In this document: positions 43,085 to 53,174 of the stretch, piece after piece
How positions within the stretch are numbered: position 1 is the first letter of the stretch
How the letters are laid out: each line of letters opens with the position of its first letter
Program-made: the position numbers and the translations under genes
DNA from: UBA9926 sp913064795
GTDB taxonomy: Bacteria > Pseudomonadota > Gammaproteobacteria > Pseudomonadales > Azotimanducaceae
Direction: 5' to 3'
Assembly (NCBI GenBank): GCA_045560765.1
Contig: JBJKZD010000009.1
Coordinates: 620,001 to 684,000, forward strand
Length of the DNA stretch: 64,000 nt
The notes under the pieces: model-generated
Databases searched by the model: none
The model's input: the letters and a program-made list of their open reading frames with translations, nothing else
What the model was told of the DNA's origin: nothing

Positions 43085-43479
43085 AGCGTTTAAACTTCCT
43101 TGTCTATTAGAACGGGGTTGTTGCCTGCCCGTCATCGAGATCCCGAAACCCCGAAACCCCGATTGCACCATTGGCTGTCTGTTCACGTTCTGATCTCCGC
43201 AAACGATTAAGATCAGATGCCTCGCACCGTGCGCGATTGTTGGAAAGGCAGCGCGGAAGGATTCTACAAGATCTTCGCTGAAATGGGCATTGCGCTTTGC
43301 ATGATTTTGGACTTTAGTGCGGTCGGCAGCGCCTGAGCGGGTCAAAGGCCGTCGAAATTGCGTGAATCGAAGAGCTCAGTGCCGCACGAGATGATACACT
43401 TTCGCTGTTCTGTCCGGATCGCCAAGGAGTCAGTCGATGGCTCCCCGCACCGATGCAGAAACCTGAATTTGGGATCCTT
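43085..43479. other. Non-coding gap ahead of uvrD
   Basis: About 395 bp without a convincing gene. It contains a short CCCCGAAA-type tandem repeat around 43142-43162. No promoter with both hexamers was found. Confidence 0.5.
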
Positions 43480-45673
43480 ATGGACGTCACTGAAATCTTA
43501 GAAGCGCTCAATCCCGAGCAGCGCGCTGCTGTTACAGCACCGCCCGGTAGCGCTTTAGTTCTGGCCGGGGCGGGTAGCGGTAAGACCCGTGTCTTAACCC
43601 AAAGAATCGCTTGGTTGGTCCAAACCGAGGGAATATCCCCCTTCGGGATCCTAGCAGTAACCTTTACGAATAAAGCTGCCGCGGAAATGCGAGCCCGTAT
43701 CGAAGCCCATCTAAAGATGCCGCTTCGCGGGATGTGGGTGGGGACTTTTCACGGGCTAGCCCATCGGTTTTTACGGGCGCATTGGCAGGACGCTGGCCTT
43801 GACCAAAATTTCCAGATCATTGACGCCGACGATCAGCTTCGTTTGGTTAAACGGATTTTGAGTAACCTATCCATTGACGATAAAAAATGGCCAGCGAAGC
43901 AAGCCGTGTGGTGGATCAATGCCCAAAAAGATGAGGGGCCTGAGATCAAACCACATACAAAATGATGGTGATCTATTTTTGGCGACGCATCTCAGTATTT
44001 ATCGAGCCTACGAAGAAGCGTGCGACCGCGGTGGCATGGTTGATTTTGCGGAGCTATTGCTCAGAACTCACGAAACCCTGTTATCCCATAAAGCCCTACT
44101 CCAGCACTATCAGGATCGTTTTAAAGCCGTCTTGGTCGACGAATTTCAAGATACCAATGCTATTCAGTATGCATGGCTACGCATTATCACGGGTCAGGCG
44201 AATAAGCTGATGGTGGTGGGTGACGATGATCAATCGATCTACGGTTGGCGCGGCGCAAAGATCGAAAACATTCAGCGCTTTCAAGATGATTATCCTCAGG
44301 CGGTGATCTACCGTCTTGAGCAGAACTACCGCTCAACCGGCGCTATCTTAGGGGCTGCTAATGCGCTCATCGAAAACAATGATGATCGACTCGGAAAACA
44401 GTTGTGGACCGATTTAGGTGAGGGTGACCCTCTGGCTCTGTATGCGGCCTATAACGAAATCGATGAGGCGCGTTATATTGTTGAGCGAATTAAAACCTAT
44501 TTTGAAGGGGGCCATCCCTATCAGGACTGCGCGATTCTGTATCGATCAAATGCTCAGTCACGGGTGTTAGAGGAAGCGCTGCTTCGATCTCAATTGCCGT
44601 ACCGGATTTATGGCGGGCAACGATTTTTTGAGCGCGCTGAAATTCGGTCATCCTTGGCCTACTTGAAGTTGATCAGTCAGCGACAGAGCGATGCAGCTTT
44701 TGAGCGCGTGGTGAACTTACCGCCTCGAGGTATTGGGGATAAGTCTGTCCAAAAGATTAGGGACCGAGCCCGGGAAAACCAAGAATCCTTGTGGCAGGCG
44801 GCGTCAACCTTGATCTCAAGCGGTGAGTTAACTTCTCGGGCGACAACCGCGGTGAGCAGTTTTCTAAAATTGATCGACGATTTGGATGTTGCCACTGAGA
44901 ATTTAGATCTTCCGCATATGGTGCAGGAAACGATTGACGCCGCAGGGCTCAAACCGTTTTATGAGCGTGAAGGGGGTGAGCGAGGGCAAGCCCGACTCGA
45001 GAATCTCGAAGAATTGATCGCTGCGGCTGAAACCTTTGATCCCGAGGACCTGCCGCTTTTTGATGATGGACCGCAGATCGAAATGACCTTGCTGGATGAA
45101 TTTCTGAGCCATGCGTCTTTAGAGGCCGGTGAGGGCCGGGGCGAACCCAATCAGGATAGCGTGCAGATGATGACCATGCACAGCGCGAAAGGCCTTGAGT
45201 TTCCGGTGGTTTTTCTTGCGGGGATGGAGGAAGGGTTGTTCCCTCATCAAATGTCGGTGGATGAACCTGGCAGAATGGAGGAAGAGCGGCGTCTGTGTTA
45301 CGTAGGCTTGACCCGAGCCATGCAAAAACTCCATCTAACTTATGCTGAAGCGAGGCGACTGAACGGCAGCGACCATTACAACCGGGCGTCTCGCTTTGTG
45401 CAGGAGATCCCAAACACCTTTGTCGAAGAGGTGCGTGCCCATGAGTCGATTGTTCGGCCCGCCTATGAAACAAGCCACACGGTCAAGCGTGTGTCCAGCG
45501 AGGTTGAGGGCACCAGTTTCGAGCTGGGCCAGAAAGTGGGTCATGCTAAATTTGGCGAGGGGGTGATCCTAAATTATGAAGGCCAAGGACAGCAAGCGCG
45601 TGTCCAGGTCAAGTTTGAAGAGGCGGGGACCAAATGGTTGATGTTGTCCTTCGCGAAATTACAACCCATCTAG
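43480..45673 (+). CDS. uvrD: DNA helicase II UvrD, apparent +1 frameshift
   Basis: SF1A 3'-5' helicase of nucleotide-excision and mismatch repair. The start at 43480 (MDVTEILEALNPEQR) matches E. coli UvrD. Frame one gives Walker A AGAGSGKTR, TFTNKAAAEM and GTFHGLAHR. Frame two gives LVDEFQDTN, GDDDQSIYGWRGA, MTMHSAKGLEFPVVF and the C-terminal HAKFGEGVILN typical of UvrD rather than Rep. Joining requires removal of one G from the GGGG run at 43935-43938, after QKDEG. As read, the protein stops at 43965. Confidence 0.94.
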
Positions 45674-45682
45674 GTGATCAGT

Positions 45683-46804
45683 ATGATGCAAAAAAAAATC
45701 TTAATCTGGAGCAGCCTGCTCGCGATGCTCCTCGGTTGCAGTGCCGGTCCTGAAAACCCGTCCTCAGAAGCTTCAAGCCAATCTGAACCAGCCCAAACCT
45801 ATCAATGGCGGTTGGTAACAACGTGGCCAAAAAATCTACCAGGTCTTGGGATGGCGCCTGAAAATATTGCGGACCGAATTCGAGTGATGAGCGATGGCCG
45901 GCTCGACATCAAGGTCTATGGCGCTGGTGAGGTGGTCCCGGCCCTTGAGACCTTCGAGGCAGTCTCTCAAGGCACTGTCCAAATGGGTCATGGCGCCTCG
46001 TATTACTGGCGCGGAAGCGTCCCGATAGCTCAATTCTTTACGGCGGTTCCGTTCGGACTCTCGGCTCAGGAGATGAATGGATGGCTCCTGCACGGGGGCG
46101 GCATGGCCCTATGGGAAGAGCTATACGCGCAGTATAACCTCGTGCCCGTTGTGGGGGGTAATACGGGAGTGCAGATGGCCGGTTGGTTTAATAAGGAAAT
46201 TAATTCGCTGTCGGATTTACAGGGCGTCAAAATGCGCATCCCCGGGTTTGGCGGAGAAGTGTTCGAGGCCGCTGGCGGTACGGCGGTCAACATTCCTGCG
46301 GGTGAAATATTTACCAGTCTACAAACGGGTGTGATTGACGCCGCGGAGTGGGTAGGCCCGTTTAACGATTTAGTCCTAGGGTTTCATCAAGTGGCAAAGT
46401 ACTACTACTATCCGGGATGGCAAGAGCCGGGCCCGACCCTTGAACTGATTGTCAACAAAGAGGCCTTTGATGCGCTGCCCAGCGATCTACAAGCCATCGT
46501 TCGTAGCGCTTCACAAGCAGTCAACAGTGATGTTCTGTCGGAATACACGGCTCGAAATAATCGTGCGCTAAAAGAATTGGTTGAGCAGCATGCCGTCGAG
46601 GTGCGTCGTTTGCCCAATGATGTACTGGCGCAGCTCAAGAACATTTCTGATCAGCGTGTGGCGGCGCTTGTGGGAGATGACCCTCTGAATCAGCGTATTT
46701 TTGAGTCTTATCAGAATTATCGCAGTGGTGTTATGGATTACAACGAGCTTTCAGAACGCGCCTTTTTGAACGTGCGTGCACAGCTCGAGGGTTATGATCC
46801 ATAA
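45683..46804 (+). CDS. TRAP transporter solute-binding protein (DctP family, lipoprotein)
   Basis: Periplasmic substrate receptor of a TRAP system. The N-terminus is a lipoprotein signal, MMQKKILIWSSLLAMLLGCS, with lipobox LLGC. The mature part has TTWPKNLPGLG, KMRIPGFGGEVFEAAGG and DAAEWVGPFNDL, close to the 2-oxoacid/lactate-binding branch (TakP-like). The substrate is inferred only by branch resemblance. AGGTGA lies 7 nt before the ATG, right after the uvrD stop. Its 3' end overlaps the convergent dctM gene by 13 nt. Confidence 0.9.
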   Translation: MMQKKILIWSSLLAMLLGCSAGPENPSSEASSQSEPAQTYQWRLVTTWPKNLPGLGMAPENIADRIRVMSDGRLDIKVYGAGEVVPALETFEAVSQGTVQMGHGASYYWRGSVPIAQFFTAVPFGLSAQEMNGWLLHGGGMALWEELYAQYNLVPVVGGNTGVQMAGWFNKEINSLSDLQGVKMRIPGFGGEVFEAAGGTAVNIPAGEIFTSLQTGVIDAAEWVGPFNDLVLGFHQVAKYYYYPGWQEPGPTLELIVNKEAFDALPSDLQAIVRSASQAVNSDVLSEYTARNNRALKELVEQHAVEVRRLPNDVLAQLKNISDQRVAALVGDDPLNQRIFESYQNYRSGVMDYNELSERAFLNVRAQLEGYDP

Positions 46805-48156
46805 AATTGCTCGGGCAGCCAGGTCGCTATCCACGGTTGCCAGGCCAGAAGGAACAACAGTAACAGTTGAATTGCGATAAAGGGCAGGACGCCGCGATAG
46901 ATATGGAGGGTCGTGATCTCGATCGGGGCAACGCCGCGCAGATAAAATAATGCGAATCCAAAAGGCGGGGTAAGAAACGAGGTTTGTAGATTGATTGCAA
47001 TCATAATGCCCAGCCAAATCGGGTCAACTCCGAGCGCCATAAGGATAGGACCGACGATGGGCACCACCACAAATGTGATTTCGATGAAGTCCAAGATAAA
47101 TCCCAGGAGAAAGATGACCACCATGGTGATGATCACGGCGCCCGTAACCCCGCCAGGCATTTGATCAAAAAGATGGGCCACGGCCTCGTCCCCGCCATAA
47201 CCTCGAAAAACCAATGAGAATAAAGAGGCGCCGATCAAAATAAAAAAGACCATTCCTGTGGTCTCGGTGGTCGCGATCAAACCAGACTTTAGGTCTTCCA
47301 GGCTTAAACTTTTCCGTAGGAGTGCCAGGCTGAGCGCCCCCAGAGCACCGATCCCCGCAGCCTCTGTGGGGGTTGCTGCGCCAACAACGATCGAACCCAA
47401 AACTAGAGCGATCAAAACAAGCGGTGGCATCGCGCTCCTGATGAGCTTTAGGAACGTTACTTTAGGCAGATTGGCTGGGGGCGCGAGGCTGGGTTTTGTG
47501 AGGGCGATGGCCAGCATGAACAGGCAATACAGGCCGACTAAAATCAATCCGGGTAGCATCGCTCCGGCAAATAAATCGCCGACAGAAATTGATCTCGGAT
47601 TAAAGACACCGAGACTGAGTTGAGATTGTTGATAAGCGCTGCTAATCACGTCGCCCAAAAGCACCAGCGCAATCGAAGGTGGGATAATTTGACCGAGGGT
47701 GCCGGTTGCGCAAATGGTTCCTGAGGCAAGGGCTGGGTGATAGCCGGCGCGCAACATGGTCGGCAGCGCCATTAATCCCATGGTGACGACTGTTGCTCCA
47801 ACGATGCCGGTGCTGGCGGCCATGAGCATGCCGACAAGACAAACGGCGAGACCGAGCCCCCCGGGCATGCCTGAGAAGGCACGGGTCATTGCATCAAGCA
47901 AGTCCTCTGCGATCTTAGAGCGCTCTAGAATGACGCCCATCAATACGAATAGCGGTACAGCGATCAGAGTTTCATTGGTCATAATGCCAAACAGGCGATT
48001 TGGCATTGCATACAGGAACGCAAGATCAAAATGGCCCCCGACAGCGCCGATCAAGGCGGCAATCAAGGCCGTTCCGGCCAAGGTGAGCGCGACGGGATAA
48101 CCCAAAAGAAGAAATCCGAAGACCGCGACGAACATTAGGAGTGCAGCAATTCCCAT
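46792..48156 (-). CDS. TRAP transporter large permease subunit (DctM family)
   Basis: Inner-membrane transport subunit, 454 residues, about 12-13 hydrophobic segments. Visible family motifs include AASTGIVGATVVTMG, GTLGQIIPPSIALVLLGD and the C-terminal GLMI-like stretch IGIMIAINLQTSFLTPPFGFALFYLRG (shown in part). It starts 1 nt after the dctQ stop. The overlap with the binding protein gene is tail to tail. Confidence 0.93.
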   Translation of the reverse strand: MGIAALLMFVAVFGFLLLGYPVALTLAGTALIAALIGAVGGHFDLAFLYAMPNRLFGIMTNETLIAVPLFVLMGVILERSKIAEDLLDAMTRAFSGMPGGLGLAVCLVGMLMAASTGIVGATVVTMGLMALPTMLRAGYHPALASGTICATGTLGQIIPPSIALVLLGDVISSAYQQSQLSLGVFNPRSISVGDLFAGAMLPGLILVGLYCLFMLAIALTKPSLAPPANLPKVTFLKLIRSAMPPLVLIALVLGSIVVGAATPTEAAGIGALGALSLALLRKSLSLEDLKSGLIATTETTGMVFFILIGASLFSLVFRGYGGDEAVAHLFDQMPGGVTGAVIITMVVIFLLGFILDFIEITFVVVPIVGPILMALGVDPIWLGIMIAINLQTSFLTPPFGFALFYLRGVAPIEITTLHIYRGVLPFIAIQLLLLFLLAWQPWIATWLPEQFYGS

Positions 48157-48157
48157 A

Positions 48158-48652
48158 TCAGCTTCGGAGGGCCTCGATGGCCTTGAGGGTTTGTGAGATA
48201 CCTTGCATCAGGAGCAGCAGTGCCATTACTGGAATGAGGGTTTTTAGCGCAAACACCCCGGGTAGTCCCCCCGGCGCGCTGGAGGACTCGAGCACTGACC
48301 AGGAGAAGCTGACATAGGAAAAACTGGTTACCAAAAACAAAACGGCAACAGGTAACAAAAACAAGGCAAACCCTAAGATTTCAATCCAGTGCTTTTGACG
48401 GGTCCCCAGTCTTCGATGAATGACATCCACGCGGACGTGCGCATTGTTTTTGAGGGCAAATCCAATGGCCAACATGATGAGGGCGCCATGCAGATAGACG
48501 ATGGTCTCTTGTAAAGGAATTGACCCCAAATTTAAAAAGTAACGAAAAACAACGACGATTGCAGTGATGATCACCATGATCAAAGCGAACCAACTCACAG
48601 AAACCCCTATGGCCGAGGAGAGTTGGTCGACAGTTTGATGGATAAGTTTCAT
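48158..48652 (-). CDS. TRAP transporter small permease subunit (DctQ family)
   Basis: A 164-residue protein with four hydrophobic helices, as for DctQ. It shows VFRYFLNLGSIPLQE, LKNNAHVRVDVIHRRL and SVLESSSAPGGLPGVFALK, the usual family blocks. The start at 48652 overlaps the ubiA stop in ATGA; an upstream in-frame start would lie inside ubiA. This makes the permease genes translationally coupled to a ubiquinone gene. Confidence 0.9.
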   Translation of the reverse strand: MKLIHQTVDQLSSAIGVSVSWFALIMVIITAIVVVFRYFLNLGSIPLQETIVYLHGALIMLAIGFALKNNAHVRVDVIHRRLGTRQKHWIEILGFALFLLPVAVLFLVTSFSYVSFSWSVLESSSAPGGLPGVFALKTLIPVMALLLLMQGISQTLKAIEALRS

Positions 48653-49617
48653 GATTGAAGCACCAGCAGTTCGACCAAAACAGAAAGGAAAAGGACGCCG
48701 CCGACCCACTGGTTATGGCGAAAGGCCATAAAGCATCCGTCTCGACTTCGATCGCGAATGAGCCACTGCTGGTAGAGCAAGAGACAAGCAATCAAACCAA
48801 TGAAACCGTCATAGACGGGACTGAATCCGATCTGATGACCCATGAGCCAAAGCAGGGCGACAAACAAGCCTTGGAGCACGCCAATCATTAAACGGTCCAG
48901 CTCTCCAAATAAAATAGCCGTAGATTTGACGCCGATCAAAAGATCGTCGTCCCGATCAACCATGGCGTATTCGGTGTCGTAGGCGACAACCCACACTAGG
49001 TTGGCGAGGAATAATAATCCCGCAGATTCGCTTAATGCGCCTGTAACTGCGGTGAAGGCCATCGGGATCCCAAACGAGAAGGCGATACCGAGAACTACCT
49101 GAGGTAAATGTGTAAAACGCTTCATGAGGGGGTAGATACCCGCAAAGACGACAGCGATGGTGCTGAGCAAAACGGTTGCAAGGTTCGTCGTGAGCACGAG
49201 CGCAAGCGCGAGGAGCAAAAATATCGCCATAAGCTTGAGGGCATCTTTGACTTCAAGCCGCCCCTCGGCAAAGGGACGCGCCTTGGTTCGTTTAACCAGA
49301 GGATCAAATTTTCGATCCGAAACATCATTGATGATGCAACCTGCCGACCGGGTCAAAAAGGTTCCTAAAACAAAAACCAAGACAAGATGCCAACCAGGCC
49401 ACCCTTCAGCTGCGATCCAAAGGGCAGTTAACGTCGGCCACAACAACAATAATGTGCCAACGGGCTTGTCGAGTCGTGACACCTCAAGCAGTGCTCGCAC
49501 CTGAGGTTGTTGAAGAAAGGTTAAGACCATTGGAAGATATGCAGCCGAGGGCGTAAATGCGATAGTATACGACGCTGAGCGAGCAGGCGAGATAGTATTT
49601 TCGCCGGCATCACTCAC
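48649..49617 (-). CDS. ubiA: 4-hydroxybenzoate octaprenyltransferase
   Basis: Membrane prenyltransferase that attaches the polyprenyl tail to 4-hydroxybenzoate in ubiquinone synthesis. Hallmarks: SRLDKPVGTLLLLWPTL, the aspartate-rich NDVSDRKFD and YDTEYAMVDRDDD motifs, and VKSTAILFG. A GTG at 49617 with AAAGGA gives 322 residues; an ATG at 49530 gives 293, closer to E. coli. Both are possible. The stop overlaps the dctQ start. Confidence 0.95.
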   Translation of the reverse strand: MSDAGENTISPARSASYTIAFTPSAAYLPMVLTFLQQPQVRALLEVSRLDKPVGTLLLLWPTLTALWIAAEGWPGWHLVLVFVLGTFLTRSAGCIINDVSDRKFDPLVKRTKARPFAEGRLEVKDALKLMAIFLLLALALVLTTNLATVLLSTIAVVFAGIYPLMKRFTHLPQVVLGIAFSFGIPMAFTAVTGALSESAGLLFLANLVWVVAYDTEYAMVDRDDDLLIGVKSTAILFGELDRLMIGVLQGLFVALLWLMGHQIGFSPVYDGFIGLIACLLLYQQWLIRDRSRDGCFMAFRHNQWVGGVLFLSVLVELLVLQS

Positions 49618-49646
49618 AATTCCTTTAATTATAAAGATGTGATGTT

Positions 49647-49814
49647 ATGAAAAAGTGGCAGTGTATTGTTTGTGGATTCATCTATGATGAGGCCGAGGGT
49701 TTGGAAGAAGAAGGCATTGCGCCGGGTACCGCCTGGGATGATATTCCAGAGGACTGGGTCTGCCCGGAATGCGGTGTGGGTAAAGCTGATTTTGAGATGA
49801 TTGAAATTGATTAG
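49647..49814 (+). CDS. Rubredoxin
   Basis: A 55-residue iron protein with four cysteines in two CxxCG-type motifs: CIVCGFIYD (C6, C9) and CPECGVGKADF (C39, C42). The PGTAWDDIPEDWVCP segment is typical. It transfers electrons, for example to alkane hydroxylase or in oxidative-stress defence; no partner is nearby. The gene is divergent from ubiA. Confidence 0.96.
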   Translation: MKKWQCIVCGFIYDEAEGLEEEGIAPGTAWDDIPEDWVCPECGVGKADFEMIEID

Positions 49815-49853
49815 GGTCTGCCCGTCATAGGCCCCACAAACTGAGAGCGCGCC

Positions 49854-51113
49854 ATGGATCGAGCAAAGCTTACCCGCAATATTCTCATCGGCATGGTGGC
49901 CGGTTTTCTTTTGGGTTCGTTGATCCACTTCGCTGAATTCAATCCGGACAGTATTGTCTCTAGTTTCATAGTGGGCGGTGTTTTTTACGTTGGCGGTCAG
50001 GTTTTCATCGCGAGTTTAAAACTTTTAGTTGTGCCTCTGGTTTTCGTCTCTCTTGTCTGTGGAGCGGGGAATTTAGCCGGTAATAACAACATGGGAGCCA
50101 TTGGCCTTAAGACCGTGGGTCTCTACCTGTTCACCACGGCTGCTGCAATCGTCATGGCGCTTGGCGTCGCCAATGTGCTCAATCCTGGGCTCGGGATCAA
50201 TCTTGCCGAGGGATCCTCATTCGCTGCCAAGGAAAGTCCTTCCCTAGTCCAAGTGATTATCAACATTTTTCCAAGTAACCCCATTAAAGCGATGGCCGAA
50301 GGCAATATGCTGCAGATCATTGTTTTTGCGATTTTGCTGGGCATAGCAATGACCCGAGCGGGTGAGCATGGGACAAATCTTCGTGCCTCGATGGCACGCT
50401 GGAATGAGGTCATCATGCAGCTTGTTTTGATGCTGATGCAGGCCGCCCCGGTTGGCGTTTTTTGTCTGATGGTGACGCTATTTGCAAAGCTCGGTTATGG
50501 CGCGATCAATGATCTAATCACCTACTTTGTCTGTGTTTTGTTGGTCTTAGCGCTGCATTTTTCGTTGACCTATTCGATCCTGATTCGCGTTCTAGTCGGA
50601 GTCAACCCGTTGACTTTTTATCGGCGAATGCTGCCGGTCATGGCCTTCGGTTTTAGTACGTCATCCAGTGGCGCGACCTTGCCTGTGACGCTTGAGACGG
50701 TAGAGAAACGGCTTGGGGTTGATAAGGGCGTGGGCAGTTTTGTAATTCCCTTGGGCGCCACCATTAACATGGACGGCACGGCGATTATGCAGGGTGTGGC
50801 AACCGTGTTTATCGCACAAGCTTACAACGTTGATATTGGAATGGCCGGTTATTTGATGGTGATTTTAACGGCTACGATGGCGTCTATTGGCACGGCTGGG
50901 GTTCCCGGGGTTGGGTTGATCACCCTTGCCCTGGTATTGACTCAAGTAGGCCTCCCGGTTGAGGGTATTGCGTTAATTATTGGCGTTGATCGCCTGTTAG
51001 ATATGTCGAGAACGGTCGTGAATGTTGTGGGTGATGCGACGGTAGCCAGTGTCGTGGCGAGATCTGAAGATGGTTTTGATGATGCTGTGTTCAATCAAGA
51101 GACAACCACCTAG
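49854..51113 (+). CDS. Dicarboxylate/amino acid:cation symporter (DAACS family)
   Basis: Sodium- or proton-coupled uptake of glutamate, aspartate or C4-dicarboxylates. The 419-residue membrane protein has the serine-rich re-entrant loop STSSSGATLP, the NMDGTAIMQGVA motif, GTAGVPGVG and a D-x-x-x-D-x-x-R stretch, GVDRLLDMSRT. The exact substrate cannot be set from sequence. It is 39 nt behind rubredoxin and converges on recG. Confidence 0.93.
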   Translation: MDRAKLTRNILIGMVAGFLLGSLIHFAEFNPDSIVSSFIVGGVFYVGGQVFIASLKLLVVPLVFVSLVCGAGNLAGNNNMGAIGLKTVGLYLFTTAAAIVMALGVANVLNPGLGINLAEGSSFAAKESPSLVQVIINIFPSNPIKAMAEGNMLQIIVFAILLGIAMTRAGEHGTNLRASMARWNEVIMQLVLMLMQAAPVGVFCLMVTLFAKLGYGAINDLITYFVCVLLVLALHFSLTYSILIRVLVGVNPLTFYRRMLPVMAFGFSTSSSGATLPVTLETVEKRLGVDKGVGSFVIPLGATINMDGTAIMQGVATVFIAQAYNVDIGMAGYLMVILTATMASIGTAGVPGVGLITLALVLTQVGLPVEGIALIIGVDRLLDMSRTVVNVVGDATVASVVARSEDGFDDAVFNQETTT

Positions 51114-53174
51114 TTAAGCCTGTTGGTAGTGTTCGACAGTGCCAATCCAACGACTGATCAAAGCTTCTGCTTGCTCTTCTTGTTGGGATGCGAGTGTCTG
51201 CGCAATGCGATGGGCTTGAGGCAGTAGGTCATCGTCCCTCGCAAGGTCTGCGATTTTAAAGGCGACTTCTCCGGATTGCCGTTCCCCAAGGACATCGCCA
51301 GGTCCACGAATCGCCAGGTCTTGCTCCGCAATATGAAAACCATCTTGAGAGTCGCGCATTACGCCTAGACGCTGTTTTGAGAGCTGCCCAAGGGGGGGTT
51401 GGTAGAGCAAAAGACAATAACTTTCTTTGGCGCCCCTGCCGATTCGGCCCCTTAATTGGTGCAATTGCGTCAAACCCAGTCGTTCTGCATTTTCGATCAC
51501 CATAAAACTGGCATTGGGCACATCGACCCCGACTTCGATAACTGTGGTGGCGACTAGAATTTGCGTGTGCCCTGCCTTGAAATCAGTCATGACTTGTTGC
51601 TTGTCAGCGTTGGACATCTTCCCGTGGATCAGTTCTACGGCGAGGTCGGGTAGTTCTCGTCTGAGTTCTTCAAGTAGGGTTTCTGCAGCCTGGGCATTCA
51701 AGGTTTCAGAGGGGTCGATGAGCGTGCAAACCCAGTAGGCTTGGGCACCCTCACTGCAGGCATCCCTCAGTCGCTCCATGACGCTTTGCCTTTTATTATT
51801 TGCGAGCACCCGGGTTTCGATGGGGGTACGTCCTGGGGGCAGTTCGTCGATGATTGAACAGTCCATGTTGGCATAGAGCGTCATCGTCAGTGTGCGAGGT
51901 ATTGGGGTCGCGGTCATGATCAGTTGATGAGGTGTTGATTGGTTTTCGCGACCTTTATCCCGCAAAGCCATCCGTTGATGAACCCCAAAGCGATGCTGCT
52001 CATCAATGATTATGAGCCCTAACCGTGAAAATTCGACGCCTTCTTGGAAAAGTGCATGGGTGCCGATGACCATCTCGGTCTCACCCCGATTGAGCGCGTC
52101 GAGATGGGTCTTACGGACACTGGCTTTTAGGCTTCCGGTGATTAAACGCGGGACCATACCCAATGGCTGGAGCCATTGCTCGAAGGTTTGATGGTGTTGT
52201 GCCGCTAAGATTTCAGTCGGTGCCATCAACGCCACTTGTTGGCCACTGGTGATTGCAACCAGTGCACTAAACGCTGCAACTACGGTTTTACCCGATCCAA
52301 CATCACCTTGTACAAGCCTCAGCATAGGGGTCTTGGATCCCAGATCTTGGAAAATTTCCTCGATCACCCGGGCTTGGGCGGCTGTCAGTTGAAAACCCAG
52401 CTGCCGATGAAAGGCATCCATTTGGCTCTGATCAGGAATAAGGCTGGGCGCCGACCGCATAGAGAGTTGGGCTTTTATTTTTACGAGGCCTAGTTGGTAG
52501 GCGGTGAGTTCCTCAAGCGCCAGGGTTCTTTGACAGGGATCTAATCCAGCCAATAACTGCATGACATCAACGTCTTCTGGCGGCGCATGCAGGTGTTTTA
52601 GACAGGTCATTAAATCGGGATAGGCGCTATTGGGAATTAAGGGTGGTAGGCCCTCCGTGAGTATGGGCAGTGATAACGCTTGTGTGATGGTTCGTCGAAT
52701 AAAGTTCTGAGTGATACCGTCTGTGGCGGGATAAACGGGTGTCAGGGTTTTGCTGAGCGGCGCTGTTGCAGAAAGAGAATATTCGGGATGGTAGAGTTCA
52801 AGACCGGACGCTCCCCGACGCGGCGCGCCATAGCACCGTAATCTGGGCTTGGCTTCAAGGCCTTTTTGTTGTGCTTTAGAGAAGTGAAAGAACCGCAATG
52901 TGAGTTGCCCAGAGGTATCACGAAGCGTGACCACCAGACTGCGTCGTCTTCCAAATTGCACCGCCACTTGCACGACGTCTCCTTCGATCACAGCGCCTTG
53001 TTCAACGTTGAGTGCGGCGATCGGTGTGATACGGGTGCGATCCTCGTAGCGGTGAGGAAGATGCAGCAATAGATCTTGAATCGTGTGGATACCCAGACGA
53101 TTGAGCTTCTGGCTCTGAGCTGGACCAATGCCCTTTAAGGTTCGGATGTCCGTTTGACGCAGGGCGTCAGCCAT
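51114..53174 (-). CDS. recG: ATP-dependent DNA helicase RecG
   Basis: Branch-migrating helicase acting on stalled forks and recombination intermediates. The start at 53174 gives MADALRQTDIRTLKGIGPAQ and 686 residues, as in the family; the longer open frame has an unrelated extension. The wedge OB domain is N-terminal. Helicase motifs are Walker A QGDVGSGKTVVA, DEQHRFG, MTATPIPRTL, and in the C-lobe GRIGRGAKESYCLLLY. It overlaps the ridA 3' end by 8 nt. Confidence 0.97.
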   Translation of the reverse strand: MADALRQTDIRTLKGIGPAQSQKLNRLGIHTIQDLLLHLPHRYEDRTRITPIAALNVEQGAVIEGDVVQVAVQFGRRRSLVVTLRDTSGQLTLRFFHFSKAQQKGLEAKPRLRCYGAPRRGASGLELYHPEYSLSATAPLSKTLTPVYPATDGITQNFIRRTITQALSLPILTEGLPPLIPNSAYPDLMTCLKHLHAPPEDVDVMQLLAGLDPCQRTLALEELTAYQLGLVKIKAQLSMRSAPSLIPDQSQMDAFHRQLGFQLTAAQARVIEEIFQDLGSKTPMLRLVQGDVGSGKTVVAAFSALVAITSGQQVALMAPTEILAAQHHQTFEQWLQPLGMVPRLITGSLKASVRKTHLDALNRGETEMVIGTHALFQEGVEFSRLGLIIIDEQHRFGVHQRMALRDKGRENQSTPHQLIMTATPIPRTLTMTLYANMDCSIIDELPPGRTPIETRVLANNKRQSVMERLRDACSEGAQAYWVCTLIDPSETLNAQAAETLLEELRRELPDLAVELIHGKMSNADKQQVMTDFKAGHTQILVATTVIEVGVDVPNASFMVIENAERLGLTQLHQLRGRIGRGAKESYCLLLYQPPLGQLSKQRLGVMRDSQDGFHIAEQDLAIRGPGDVLGERQSGEVAFKIADLARDDDLLPQAHRIAQTLASQQEEQAEALISRWIGTVEHYQQA

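Noticed and set aside
44949..45473. Antisense frame of 174 codons inside uvrD
   Set aside because: Shadow of the UvrD C-terminal lobe, no independent signal.
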